DNA from: a virus
Strand: one strand, 5' to 3'
Virus record (IMG/VR): IMGVR_UViG_3300028800_000005
Span: 48,018-112,017 of that record
Length of the DNA stretch: 64,000 bases
Shown here: positions 16,966 through 25,103 of the stretch, piece by piece
How positions within the stretch are numbered: the first letter of the stretch is position 1
How the letters are laid out: every line of letters starts with the position of its first letter
Program-made: the position numbers and the translations under genes
The notes under the pieces: generated by a model
What the model saw: only the letters and a program-made list of their open reading frames with translations
Database searches by the model: none
Told to the model about the DNA's origin: nothing

Positions 16966-17309
16966 TGGACGAGAGGATCGCTAGGAGCAGGAAGCAGGAG
17001 CGTAAAGGGGCACAGCGGTACGGCGGGACGGTGAACAGCCAGTCCGGTGCCGGTGACATACGCAAGAACGATGTTCGAACCGAGACCGAGAGCATCGAGT
17101 TCAAGGGGACGTCTAACACCGGGTACCGTCTGACGCTGGCGGACCTCTGTACGGCCTGGCGGCATGCCCTGATGGACGGCCGGAACGTGATCTTCGGGAT
17201 CGAGTTCTTCCGGACGGACAAGTTCTTCGGGGTACCGACGCGCTGGGTCATCATGCCAGAGGATGATTACCTCGCCATGAAGGACCAACTACGTTTCTAC
17301 GAGGACTGA
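16965..17309 (+). CDS. Holliday junction resolvase-like PD-(D/E)XK nuclease
   Basis: 114 residues. Basic N-terminus RKQERKGAQRYGG, then SGAGDIRKND supplying an Asp, then IEFKGT (E-x-K), the arrangement of Hjc-type and other phage resolvases. Likely cleaves branched DNA made during recombination by the neighbouring RecA. Confidence 0.75.
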   Translation: MDERIARSRKQERKGAQRYGGTVNSQSGAGDIRKNDVRTETESIEFKGTSNTGYRLTLADLCTAWRHALMDGRNVIFGIEFFRTDKFFGVPTRWVIMPEDDYLAMKDQLRFYED

Positions 17310-17312
17310 CCT

Positions 17313-17696
17313 ATGGTGCTGCATCTCCGTCAGCCTAGTCCGGACCAGTGGCGTAATTCAAAGTGCCTTGGAAAGGTATTCGACGAGGACGGGAAGTACC
17401 AGGAGGAGCTGGACCCTTTTTTCACCCCCGACCGGGAAGAGGAAGCGGTTGACTTCTGCCGGGGAAAAGATGGGACCCCCTGTCCTATCATGGAGCAGTG
17501 CCTGATATTCGCCCTAGTCAACAACGAAAAATCAGGCGTGTTTGGTGGTACGCCTGAGCTGGATCGCAAGGCCATCCGTAAGAAGTGGCCACTCCGTCGT
17601 GGTAAGGACCCCCGCCCAGAGTGGCAGCTATTCGAACCGGGAGAGCCAGCGAGCTGGTACGCCGACGAGGAGCTAGGGGACGATAATGACGATTGA
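17313..17696 (+). CDS. WhiB-like iron-sulfur transcription regulator
   Basis: 127 residues. Four cysteines (C18, C49, C57, C63) and the G-V-F-G-G turn followed by a basic segment (RKAIRKKWPLRRG) match WhiB proteins. The usual C-x2-C is widened here to C-x7-C. WhiB proteins carry a [4Fe-4S] cluster and bind the host primary sigma factor; phage members can block or redirect host WhiB regulons. A second WhiB-like gene is at 49847. Confidence 0.85.
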   Translation: MVLHLRQPSPDQWRNSKCLGKVFDEDGKYQEELDPFFTPDREEEAVDFCRGKDGTPCPIMEQCLIFALVNNEKSGVFGGTPELDRKAIRKKWPLRRGKDPRPEWQLFEPGEPASWYADEELGDDNDD

Positions 17697-17937
17697 CGAG
17701 GCTCTGGCCCGCCTTGAATCAGATCTAACGCCCATCCTGGAGGCCACAACTATCCTCGGGCCGCTGAGCGAATCAGAAATTGCCCGGTATATCATTAGTC
17801 AGTACACAGAGGTTCCGTGGGAATACGTGAGTAACCTGCACGCGAAATTTAATGATGACGGTTCGGTGCATATTTCCTTGACGTACATGCCACCAATTAC
17901 GGAGGCTGAGGTGCACCTTGACGAAGCCAACGGGTAA
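17686..17937 (+). CDS. Small hypothetical protein
   Basis: 83 residues, acidic, overlapping the WhiB gene by 11 bases. Less GC-biased third positions than its neighbours (for example ATT, AAT, TAT). Function unknown. Confidence 0.68.
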   Translation: MTIDEALARLESDLTPILEATTILGPLSESEIARYIISQYTEVPWEYVSNLHAKFNDDGSVHISLTYMPPITEAEVHLDEANG

Positions 17938-19165
17938 GTTCGCCGCCCTCGCGAATGCCAAGAAGCAGGGGGGTATCCTGATCCCCGAGCTGCAAAAGGT
18001 TGCCCTGAAGTCGGCCGGTGGTGGCCATCCTGGCGGTAATGACCATATTCACCCGTCTGAGATGTCTAAGGCTGACTGGTGCCCCCGCGCGACCTATTAC
18101 CGCCTGAATACCGGTAAGGTCTTTGACGACAAGTTCTCGTTCATCCTTGAGAATATCTTTGACGAGGGTAATGAGATCCACGCGAAGTGGCAGCGGAGGA
18201 TGCGGGAGACAAAGAAGCTCTGGGGGTCCTGGAGGTGCCTGACCTGCAAGCAGTGGCGGCACCAGTGCTTTGAGCCCGGTATTGCCGCTGGCGGGATGTG
18301 CTATGACAAGATTATCCACCACTGGGAGTACATGGAGGTCCCTCTCGAAGACAAGGAGTCTTTGATCTGGGGCCACGAAGACGGGGCCATGGCCTTGGAG
18401 TCCGCCGCGCCAGAGGACGATATGCTTCCTGGCGGGTACATGGTCGAGCTAAAGTCGATCGGCCTCGGTACAGTTCGAGTCGACGCGGCCGAGAAGCTCA
18501 AGAAGTATTACGTGGAGACGACAGACGGCGACCGTATCTATAACCTGAACAAGTTCTGGAAGGACCTTAAGCGACCGTTCCTTTCCCACGTCAAGCAGGC
18601 GAACATTTACCTATGGCTGTCCGAGCGCATGGGCTTGCCGTTCACTGAGGTCCGGTTCCTGTACGAGTTCAAGGCAAACCAGCAGGTCAAGGAATTCGTC
18701 ATAAAGAAGTCCGACCGGATTCTGGAGCCGCTTTTGACCATGGCCAAGGGTGTCGTCTACGCTCTGGAGAGCGGGACCCCGCCGGTTTGCCCGAACGTAG
18801 ACGACCAGGGTAATCACGGCTGCAAGGCCTGCCGAAAGTATGAGGAGGAACTTGATGCCCCGCAGGAGAACAGCGCCAGAAGCGCCCCTGGAGAGCCCGG
18901 AGACGCACCAGGAGAGCCTGTACCGGCGCGAGGGAGCAAACGTCGCCGCACGCCGCCTGAAGTCTCAGGGGATCGACGTCGACCGGTGGGCGAGGCACCC
19001 CGAAAGCGACCCGCCCGGCGTACCACGGGACCTGACGGAGGAACGCGACCGGGACCTGATGAACATCTACCAGGAGGTCCAGCGGTGGGTGAAGTACCTG
19101 GCGCTTCAGCTAGCAGCGGCCGAGGTCGACGAGTCCTACGCCGAAAGGGCAGTAACCCGGACTGA
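17918..19165 (+). CDS. Cas4/RecB-like exonuclease, out-of-frame-looking C-terminus
   Basis: TTG 17918 is the probable start. HPSEMSKADWCPRATYY supplies the first conserved Cys, GYMVELKS the E-x-K of the PD-(D/E)XK core, and CPNV..HGCKACRKYE the C-terminal cysteines that in Cas4 hold an Fe-S cluster. These come at the usual end of such proteins, yet this frame stays open another ~105 codons as Pro/Arg/Gly-rich sequence, overlapping the next gene by about 310 bases. A shift of one base before 18841 would end the protein at TGA 18841-18843 in an ATGA overlap with ATG 18840. Expected role: 5'-3' ssDNA exonuclease in recombination. Confidence 0.78.
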   Translation: MTKPTGKFAALANAKKQGGILIPELQKVALKSAGGGHPGGNDHIHPSEMSKADWCPRATYYRLNTGKVFDDKFSFILENIFDEGNEIHAKWQRRMRETKKLWGSWRCLTCKQWRHQCFEPGIAAGGMCYDKIIHHWEYMEVPLEDKESLIWGHEDGAMALESAAPEDDMLPGGYMVELKSIGLGTVRVDAAEKLKKYYVETTDGDRIYNLNKFWKDLKRPFLSHVKQANIYLWLSERMGLPFTEVRFLYEFKANQQVKEFVIKKSDRILEPLLTMAKGVVYALESGTPPVCPNVDDQGNHGCKACRKYEEELDAPQENSARSAPGEPGDAPGEPVPARGSKRRRTPPEVSGDRRRPVGEAPRKRPARRTTGPDGGTRPGPDEHLPGGPAVGEVPGASASSGRGRRVLRRKGSNPD

Positions 19166-19394
19166 GGCCCTGAAGGGCTACGACTTCCGTAAGGTCGACG
19201 CTAAGACCCGCGCGAACGAGGACCAGGAGTACCTGGATGTCAAGGAAGCGCAGCTCGCCGCGTACGGGTACCGGAAGATGATCGCCGCCCTGTACGCGAA
19301 CGTCGACCGCGACGCTTTCCAGCTTTCCCGTGAGATCACCCGGCGTAGCGCCAGGTCTGACCGGGATCACCGCGCTGACCGGCACAGCAGTTAG
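18855..19394 (+). CDS. Hypothetical helical protein
   Basis: 179 residues. ATG 18855 is favoured over 18840 because GAGGAGG sits 7 bases ahead. The first ~50 residues are polar; the rest is strongly helical (YQEVQRWVKYLALQLAAAE and following). Its coding pattern is protein-like throughout the overlap with the Cas4-like frame. Function unknown. Confidence 0.75.
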   Translation: MPRRRTAPEAPLESPETHQESLYRREGANVAARRLKSQGIDVDRWARHPESDPPGVPRDLTEERDRDLMNIYQEVQRWVKYLALQLAAAEVDESYAERAVTRTEALKGYDFRKVDAKTRANEDQEYLDVKEAQLAAYGYRKMIAALYANVDRDAFQLSREITRRSARSDRDHRADRHSS

Positions 19395-19397
19395 CTT

Positions 19398-19427
19398 TTG
19401 CCAGCATGGCCTGGGCAGGACTAGACT
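19398..19427 (+). promoter_or_regulatory. Sigma70-like promoter of the PEPCK operon
   Basis: TTGCCA (19398-19403), 18-bp spacer, TAGACT (19422-19427), starting just after the stop of the preceding gene. It should drive 19466 to the PEPCK gene and beyond. The same pair occurs at 34015-34044. Confidence 0.65.
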
Positions 19428-19465
19428 GGGGAACGAAGCCAAGAAGACACGTCACAGGAGGAAAC

Positions 19466-19687
19466 ATGGAGACCCGCAAGACCCTGCCCCGGACACTGGA
19501 GCTAGCCGCCGTGATCGCGGTTGTCTACCCGATCGACCGCCTATGGGCCGCGTTCGGTGCCCCGCACACTGAGACCTGGCCGTTCTTCGCTAAGCCCCTG
19601 CCGTTCCTGCTGGTCCTCCTGAGCTTCCTGGTCCTGCTCTACGTCCCGACTATCAAGAAGGTCTACGACCGCGCGCGGAATGCCTGA
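19466..19687 (+). CDS. Small two-span membrane protein
   Basis: 73 residues from ATG 19466 after AGGAGGAAAC; the upstream in-frame ATG 19406 lies in the promoter. Two hydrophobic segments (12-30 and 46-64), then a basic end. First gene of the PEPCK transcription unit. Function unknown. Confidence 0.75.
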   Translation: METRKTLPRTLELAAVIAVVYPIDRLWAAFGAPHTETWPFFAKPLPFLLVLLSFLVLLYVPTIKKVYDRARNA

Positions 19688-19989
19688 TGCACCAGGTAAC
19701 CGAGCGCGTCCTGAATATCATGTGGCAGCTAGAGTCTGTCTACGCCGAGATGGACCCGGACTTCGCACTGCTGCTGTCGTTCCAGGAGGCCCGGGAGCTA
19801 TATCACGACCTTGGGTCCAGCGGTTCCTTCGAGGTACACACGTATCTCCCTGTTAACGGGGAGGTGCAGTGTAATAGTTACGTCATTCCGCTGCAGTTGA
19901 GCCCGCCACCGTACCCGGACGGAAAGAGAGTCGTCTGGGCCCAGTGCGAGGGCCTTAAAATCGCCATCAAAGGCACCGAGGAGGCATAA
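19687..19989 (+). CDS. Hypothetical protein
   Basis: 100 residues; helix-rich first half, beta-rich second half. Coupled by overlapping stop and start to the membrane gene and to PEPCK. No motif recognised. Confidence 0.7.
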   Translation: MHQVTERVLNIMWQLESVYAEMDPDFALLLSFQEARELYHDLGSSGSFEVHTYLPVNGEVQCNSYVIPLQLSPPPYPDGKRVVWAQCEGLKIAIKGTEEA

Positions 19990-21920
19990 TGACATTCACA
20001 GGACATTCAGCGAACCTGAACCTGAACCAGTGGGTTCTAGGCATCGCGGCACGAACCAGTCCCGACGAGATCCTCTGGCTTGACGGCAGCGATGCCGAGT
20101 ACCAGGAGCTTCTCAGGACGCTTGTCGCGTCCGGTACTATTCAGGGCCTGAACCCTCGTAAGCGGCCGAACAGTTTCCTGGCCCGGAGTGACCCGGGTGA
20201 CGTCGCGCGTGTCGAGTCCCGGACCTTTATCTGCTCGAAGAACGAGTCGGACGCCGGGCCGACCAACAACTGGGCGGACCCTGAATACATGCGTGGTGTC
20301 CTGGAGGCTAAGTTCAATGGGGCAATGCGCGGCCGGACGATGTACGTCATCCCGTTCTCAATGGGCCCGTTCGGCGGCCCGATCAGCCAGGTCGGCGTCG
20401 AGCTTACCGACTCACCGTACGTCGCGCTCTCCATGATGATCATGACCCGAGTCGGCCAGCAGGCCCTTGACGTCCTAGGTCCCTGCGGGGAATTCGTCCC
20501 GGCTGTGCACAGCGTCGGCTACCCGCTGCGGGACTTTAGTGGTGACTACCCGTTCGCGGACAACCCATCCCGCCCGGATATTCCGTGGCCGTGCAACGAT
20601 GACAAGTACATCGTGCATTTCCCGGAGACCAGGGAGATCTGGTCTTACGGTTCCGGCTATGGCGGTAACGCGCTGCTCGGTAAGAAGTGCTACGCGCTCC
20701 GCATCGCGTCAGTCCAGGCCCGGGATAACGGCTGGATGGCCGAGCACATGATGATTCTCAAGGTCACCCCGCCGTCCGTTATCGGTACGGTATCGTATGC
20801 CGGAGAATCCGGGCACGTCGTAACGGTTCCCGGCCGGACGGATCAGCCCGAGCCGATCTACGTCGCCGGGGCATTTCCGTCAGCGTGCGGGAAGACGAAC
20901 CTCGCCATGATCGAGACGCCAAAGGATCTTCCCGGGTGGAAGTTCGAGACCATCGGGGATGACATCGCCTGGATGAAGCCAGGGGCGGACGGCAGGCTAT
21001 ACGCCATTAACCCGGAATTCGGGTTCTTCGGTGTCGCGCCGGGGACGAACTACAAGACGAACCCGAACGCGATGCGCGCGATGGAGAAGGACACGATCTT
21101 CACGAACGTCGCGCTCACCGACGACGGGGACGTCTGGTGGGAGGGCATCGACGGTGACAAGCCAAGTCACCTTGTCGATTGGACTGGCCGCGATATCTAC
21201 CGGATGGGTGGGTACTACCAGACCCGTAATGGTGAAAAGGCTTTGGCCGCGCACCCTAACAGCCGGTTCACCAGCCCCACCAGGAACGCCCCCAGCCTGG
21301 CCCAGGAGTACCTGAACGCCCCTCAGGGTGTTCCTATCTCGGCTATCCTGTTCGGTGGCCGTCGTCCCTCCCTGGTCCCCCTGGTGACCGAGGCTAAGTC
21401 CTGGGCCCACGGGGTTTACATGGGCGCGACGATCGCGTCCGAGCAGACCGCAGCGGCTGAGGGGACGGTCGGGGAGCTTCGCCGGGACCCGATGGCGATG
21501 AAGCCGTTCATCGGCTATAACGTCCGCGATTACTGGCAGCACTGGCTGGACATGGAGAACATTCTCGGGGAGTCGAAGCTGCCGATGATCTACCGGGTGA
21601 ACTGGTTCCGTCAGGACAAGGACGGGGAATTCATCTGGCCAGGATTCACCGCGAACGCTCACGTTCTCCGCTGGATCTACGACCGGGTTACCGGATCGAC
21701 CTGGGGCCGTGTGACCCCTCTCGGAATCCTGCCTGTCCCGGCGCAGATCCCGGACGCCGACGCGAGCCTGTTCTTCGTTGACGTCCAGGGCTGGCAAAAG
21801 GAGCATGAGCTTTCCGGGAATTACCTCCGGGAAATGAAGGCCCCGAAGGAACTCCACCGGGTCCTGACCGATGACGACGCGGCCCTGGTCGCCCTCGCGC
21901 TGCATGAGGGGTCGGAGTGA
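19989..21920 (+). CDS. pckG: Phosphoenolpyruvate carboxykinase, GTP type
   Basis: 643 residues, full length (cellular GTP-PEPCK is about 600-622). Catalyses oxaloacetate + GTP to PEP + CO2 + GDP, reversibly. Visible conserved sites: VARVESRT (substrate Arg), [15 protein letters not shown] (metal Lys), AEHMMIL (metal His), P-loop FPSACGKTN at 296-304 with mobile-loop Cys300, kinase-2 [19 protein letters not shown], and the guanine pocket [12 protein letters not shown]. All expected catalytic residues appear present, so activity is likely. About 20 extra residues sit between AEHM and the P-loop. It is in a coupled operon with a promoter at 19398, which argues against contamination. Confidence 0.95.
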   Translation: MTFTGHSANLNLNQWVLGIAARTSPDEILWLDGSDAEYQELLRTLVASGTIQGLNPRKRPNSFLARSDPGDVARVESRTFICSKNESDAGPTNNWADPEYMRGVLEAKFNGAMRGRTMYVIPFSMGPFGGPISQVGVELTDSPYVALSMMIMTRVGQQALDVLGPCGEFVPAVHSVGYPLRDFSGDYPFADNPSRPDIPWPCNDDKYIVHFPETREIWSYGSGYGGNALLGKKCYALRIASVQARDNGWMAEHMMILKVTPPSVIGTVSYAGESGHVVTVPGRTDQPEPIYVAGAFPSACGKTNLAMIETPKDLPGWKFETIGDDIAWMKPGADGRLYAINPEFGFFGVAPGTNYKTNPNAMRAMEKDTIFTNVALTDDGDVWWEGIDGDKPSHLVDWTGRDIYRMGGYYQTRNGEKALAAHPNSRFTSPTRNAPSLAQEYLNAPQGVPISAILFGGRRPSLVPLVTEAKSWAHGVYMGATIASEQTAAAEGTVGELRRDPMAMKPFIGYNVRDYWQHWLDMENILGESKLPMIYRVNWFRQDKDGEFIWPGFTANAHVLRWIYDRVTGSTWGRVTPLGILPVPAQIPDADASLFFVDVQGWQKEHELSGNYLREMKAPKELHRVLTDDDAALVALALHEGSE

Positions 21921-22222
21921 GTCTTGTTGACCGGGAAATCCTCCGGTACACCGACCGTATCCGAACCCCCACCTTGGATCATGTCACACGGAATGATCCG
22001 CAGTTCGTAGCGGAATGGGTTCGGGTCAAGAAGCTCTTGGTAGCGGTTGACGAGGCCATGATGCTCCAGGGGATCTCGGAGGATACCCGGGCCAGGGTTA
22101 TCCGGACGGTTCTCCTGGGGTCGCCCGACGAGTCCGACGCGCTCGAACGTATGGCAGCCAGAGAGCGTGAAATGAAGCTGATGAACCAGCGGGTTTCTCC
22201 GCTGACATTTCCTCCAAAGTGA
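21917..22222 (+). CDS. Hypothetical protein
   Basis: 101 residues from GTG 21917 (ATGA-like overlap with PEPCK). Helical and charged. Function unknown. Confidence 0.7.
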   Translation: MSLVDREILRYTDRIRTPTLDHVTRNDPQFVAEWVRVKKLLVAVDEAMMLQGISEDTRARVIRTVLLGSPDESDALERMAAREREMKLMNQRVSPLTFPPK

Positions 22223-22392
22223 AAGTACGGACCACTGACCTCCCGAAGAAGGCGTTCATATTCGAGGACGATTCTCTGGAGGTCAAGAGGTCCAAGCGGT
22301 ACATAAACACGATCATTACCTTGAGAAAGGCGGCAAGAAATGGGCACATGGCGTGGGACAGGACCGTGGGCAGAACCAGCGGCGGGCGTTGA
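22219..22392 (+). CDS. Small basic hypothetical protein (57 aa)
   Basis: GTG 22219 overlaps the previous stop. Lys/Arg-rich (LEVKRSKRYINTIITLRKAAR). The last 53 bases overlap the next gene. Function unknown. Confidence 0.55.
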   Translation: MKVRTTDLPKKAFIFEDDSLEVKRSKRYINTIITLRKAARNGHMAWDRTVGRTSGGR

Positions 22393-22846
22393 CGACGAGG
22401 ACGAGGTGACCTACCACAGCGACGTGGCCAAGCAGCACGCTTGCCGCTGCAAGAAGGCGGAAGAGGACGACGGCACGCTCCGGACGTTCGCCACGGGCGC
22501 GACCAGGGACACGGGCGAGGGGAAGCCACAGCACTGGGCCTTTGGTTCGGCCCTGGTGGAGAAGCGGTTCGGTGAGTACATGCACTCGAAGCGCATCCAG
22601 ACGGACGGCAAGCTCCGGGCCGGGGATAACTGGAAGAAGGGCATTCCGCAGTGGGAGTACTTCCATTCCCTGTCGCGGCACACCAATGACATGCGCCTGA
22701 TATCCGAGGGGTTCCGCGACGAGGCTACTGAGCCCGACATGGAGGTCGTTCTCTGCGCGATGCTGTTTAACGTCCAGGGCCTTCTCCATGAGGTTCTTAA
22801 GGAGAACATGGTCAACGGGAACCCGGCGAATAGGGAGCACAAGTGA
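22340..22846 (+). CDS. dATP/dGTP diphosphohydrolase-like domain protein
   Basis: 168 residues. The run FATGATRDTGEGKP, then FGEYMHSKR, DNWKKGIP, and LCAMLFNVQGLLHEVLKE matches a phage family (annotated in Pfam as dATP/dGTP diphosphohydrolase N-terminal, formerly DUF5664). Such proteins hydrolyse purine deoxynucleotides and occur in some pathways for altered dNTP pools. It is followed directly by a MazG-like gene. Confidence 0.75.
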   Translation: MGTWRGTGPWAEPAAGVDDEDEVTYHSDVAKQHACRCKKAEEDDGTLRTFATGATRDTGEGKPQHWAFGSALVEKRFGEYMHSKRIQTDGKLRAGDNWKKGIPQWEYFHSLSRHTNDMRLISEGFRDEATEPDMEVVLCAMLFNVQGLLHEVLKENMVNGNPANREHK

Positions 22847-23217
22847 CGACGTACGACACTATACTCGTTACCAGTGCAAACGCGGAAGTCCTGGCGGACA
22901 TAGACGACGAGCGCGATTACCAGGATTCCAAGTGGGGCGAGCAGAACTGGCCGGACGGGACAGGTGACCTACGTCGTATCCTGTACATGACCGACAGCAA
23001 CCTGGACCTGCGCAGCGGCCGGGAACTGGCTGACATCTTCCGTGCGAAGTGTAAGAACAGGCACGCTGCAGGGGCCCTCACCTGGCGCGATATCCTCCTG
23101 GAGGAGGTATTCGAGGCCATGGCCGAGGAGGACCCGGTGAAGCTACGCGCCGAGCTTATCCAGGTCGCGGCGGTCGCGACATCACACGCCCAGGCAATTG
23201 ACCGGCGGCAGAAATGA
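22843..23217 (+). CDS. MazG-like NTP pyrophosphohydrolase
   Basis: 124 residues from GTG 22843. DIDDERDYQDSKWGEQNWPD and ILLEEVFEAMAEEDPVK with ELIQVAAV follow the MazG-like helical pattern with acidic metal-binding positions (E-E-x-x-E). Removes pyrophosphate from (d)NTPs. Context with 22340 points to control of nucleotide pools. Confidence 0.82.
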   Translation: MTTYDTILVTSANAEVLADIDDERDYQDSKWGEQNWPDGTGDLRRILYMTDSNLDLRSGRELADIFRAKCKNRHAAGALTWRDILLEEVFEAMAEEDPVKLRAELIQVAAVATSHAQAIDRRQK

Positions 23218-23621
23218 GCTGTATCGCGCGCATTGAACATCTTCGTCAATGCGGGTCAGAGGACTTGAAGAACGAGTTCTACTGCACGCAGCATCATGCC
23301 AAGAACCTTTACCTTATCCGCACTTACGGCATAAACCTCCTCAGTGCTGAGCAGCTCCTGGACCGGCAGGGTTGGAAGTGCCCGATTACGGGTGACGAGC
23401 TGACAGAGGGGCACTGGGTAGTCGACCACTCCCACAGGCAGAAGAAAGTCCGGGGGATAACGACCAGGTACGCTAACCACCGTCTTATCGGTCGGCATGA
23501 GGACTGGGTCCTTGTCCAGCACATAGCTGACTACCTGCGTGACCCCCCGGCGTACCGTCTGATGCCAGAGCAGAAGGTCCCGGTCAAGAAGCGAAAGAAG
23601 CGAAAGAAGAAAACCAGTTAA
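23214..23621 (+). CDS. Endonuclease VII-like HNH nuclease
   Basis: 135 residues. Cys pairs near the start, then LLDRQGWKCPITG and WVVDHSHRQKKVRG contain the HNH/endonuclease VII core (D-H-S-H), with a poly-basic tail (KKRKKRKKKTS). Probably resolves or nicks branched or foreign DNA, or is a mobile-type HNH. Another member is at 29284. Confidence 0.78.
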   Translation: MSCIARIEHLRQCGSEDLKNEFYCTQHHAKNLYLIRTYGINLLSAEQLLDRQGWKCPITGDELTEGHWVVDHSHRQKKVRGITTRYANHRLIGRHEDWVLVQHIADYLRDPPAYRLMPEQKVPVKKRKKRKKKTS

Positions 23622-23626
23622 CAGCA

Positions 23627-23694
23627 CAGTGCGCTCCCTGTCTATTCTGGAGGAGGGTAATACTATCTTCTGGAGCATGACATGGAGCGCACTG
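23627..23694 (+). promoter_or_regulatory. Perfect 11-bp inverted repeat spanning the SpoVS start
   Basis: CAGTGCGCTCC (23627-23637) is the exact reverse complement of GGAGCGCACTG (23684-23694). The right arm begins in the start codon (ATG 23682) and enclosed bases include GGAG at the ribosome site, so the mRNA could fold to hide its start. A -10-like TACTAT is also inside. Confidence 0.5.
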
Positions 23695-23957
23695 ATGACC
23701 TGGTTCTCCGGGTAAAGTCCACAACGCCGGTACCAGACCTGGCGAGTGCGGTGGCACACGGGGTTACTGACGGCAAGCACGTTATCATGCGGTGCATCGG
23801 CCCGCAGCCTATCTCGCAGGCTACCAAGGCGGTCGCCGTCGCACGCGGGTACGTAGCACCGCGAGGAATTGACCTGGCTTTGATACCCGGGTTCATAAAC
23901 GTTGAGATGCCCGAAGGCACGGTAACCGGAGTAGCATTGAGAGTTGTGGTCCTGTAG
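23682..23957 (+). CDS. SpoVS-like (Alba superfamily) protein
   Basis: 91 residues, the length of Bacillus SpoVS (86). ISQATKAVAVARGYVAPRGI aligns closely with the SpoVS hallmark around NQAVKAVAIARGFV, followed by LALIPGF where SpoVS has a matching strand. In Bacillus SpoVS affects sporulation gene expression; the fold is Alba-like, so nucleic-acid binding is likely. In a phage it may alter host development or bind phage RNA or DNA. Its start is enclosed by an inverted repeat. Confidence 0.85.
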   Translation: MERTDDLVLRVKSTTPVPDLASAVAHGVTDGKHVIMRCIGPQPISQATKAVAVARGYVAPRGIDLALIPGFINVEMPEGTVTGVALRVVVL

Positions 23958-24002
23958 GTAATTCCGCGTACAATGGGAGTGCATGCAACATAGGAGTTCT
24001 CC

Positions 24003-24308
24003 ATGATGATGAATCAGCAGCCAGTAGGGAACGGCGGGTTCTCTCCCCAGCAGCCACCGCCATTCCAAAGTCGTGGGCAGGCATTTGGCGAAGGAATGGT
24101 CGGCGGGCAGTTGTCCGCACCCCCGTCGATGCTTGAGCAGGCCGCGAAGTTTAATGCGCAGGTCCCCCAGACCTACCGACCCAGCGGTTCCATGAACGGC
24201 ATGAGCGCCAACCAGTACCAGAATACCCTGGGCGGTCAGTTCCAGAACCCTAACGGTATTTCGCAGGACTACTACCAGACCAAGCGCTACTTCCCCCAGG
24301 GACAGTAA
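24003..24308 (+). CDS. Gln/Pro/Gly-rich low-complexity protein
   Basis: 101 residues, Asn/Gln/Pro/Gly/Ser-rich with little hydrophobic core (for example SPQQPPPFQSRGQ). AGGAG precedes three consecutive ATGs. A TACAAT -10-like box lies about 30 bases upstream. First of four small disordered proteins in a row; virion or scaffold-type roles are possible but not shown. Confidence 0.68.
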   Translation: MMMNQQPVGNGGFSPQQPPPFQSRGQAFGEGMVGGQLSAPPSMLEQAAKFNAQVPQTYRPSGSMNGMSANQYQNTLGGQFQNPNGISQDYYQTKRYFPQGQ

Positions 24309-24538
24309 TGAGCACTAAGCGGTTCAGTAACCCAGACGGCACGGACTCCCCGGAAACTGGCCATTGGACGATCCAGGAGACCGCCGCTAACCCCGGGCAC
24401 GTTGCCGGTGGCGAGGTCTTCCGAACGTACGCGCCGGACCACACGAACACCCCGGCTAACGTCCGGACGTGGACCGTCCAGAGCAGCATGACCGGGTCAG
24501 ACCAGAACCTTACCGAGCACACCGGAGCCGTCTCATGA
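24308..24538 (+). CDS. Small hypothetical protein, disordered
   Basis: 76 residues, Thr/Ser/Asn-rich with HWTIQETAAN and WTVQSSMTG, possibly a small beta structure. TAATG-coupled to the previous gene. Function unknown. Confidence 0.66.
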   Translation: MSTKRFSNPDGTDSPETGHWTIQETAANPGHVAGGEVFRTYAPDHTNTPANVRTWTVQSSMTGSDQNLTEHTGAVS

Positions 24539-24873
24539 GTTCAGACCCAGTAAAGACTGACTTCCCGGCGATGGGCCTTAACGGCATCCCGGAGTCGGTC
24601 ATTAACATGTCCGGCAACCGTTCGCCGTACACCACGCCGCGCCCGAACTCGGGACCGTCTGGTGACTCCATCGACGGCGCTACCGGTGGCCCGGCCAAGC
24701 ACAGCCTGGTGAACGCCGAGGTTCTCGGCCCGGTCTGCGCCCCGCAGACCACGCTGTTCTACCCGAACGCGGCCGACCACGAGAAGACCGGCCGGAACGT
24801 GAAGCTCCTGCCGCCCCGCTCGGGTGCCTCGGACTTCTGGGACAACCGCGCGCAGGGCCCGTACGTCGGCTAA
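24535..24873 (+). CDS. Hypothetical protein, Pro/Gly/Ser-rich
   Basis: 112 residues from ATG 24535 (ATGA coupling). Low hydrophobicity; SPYTTPRPNSGPSGDSIDG is disordered. Function unknown. Confidence 0.66.
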   Translation: MSSDPVKTDFPAMGLNGIPESVINMSGNRSPYTTPRPNSGPSGDSIDGATGGPAKHSLVNAEVLGPVCAPQTTLFYPNAADHEKTGRNVKLLPPRSGASDFWDNRAQGPYVG

Positions 24874-24874
24874 C

Positions 24875-25099
24875 ATGCCTCAGGATAACCAGCAGCAGAA
24901 TGTCGGAGCGTCGCGGAATGAGAACTTCTACGACGCCTCCGATTCTGCGCGTTCTGGGTTCCTTAACGCCGGGCGAACGCCTAGCTGGGGACCGCAGACG
25001 GCAGGGAACCCGCACGACGGCGGGTACAATCCCTGGCACAGCACCCGCGAGGACATTCCCGACGAGACACCGGACAGCCCCTCTTCCGACCAGTGGTGA
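24875..25099 (+). CDS. Small disordered hypothetical protein
   Basis: 74 residues from ATG 24875. Polar, Asn/Gln/Pro-rich throughout, no stable domain expected. Function unknown. Confidence 0.62.
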   Translation: MPQDNQQQNVGASRNENFYDASDSARSGFLNAGRTPSWGPQTAGNPHDGGYNPWHSTREDIPDETPDSPSSDQW

Positions 25100-25103
25100 T
25101 CAC

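Noticed and set aside
17918-18843. CRISPR adaptation module because of the Cas4-like protein
   Set aside because: No Cas1, Cas2 or repeat array is visible; Cas4/RecB-like nucleases are common in phage recombination operons.
22340-23217. Z-genome (2-aminoadenine) pathway
   Set aside because: The dATP/dGTP hydrolase-like and MazG-like proteins alone are not enough; no PurZ-like gene is present in the window.
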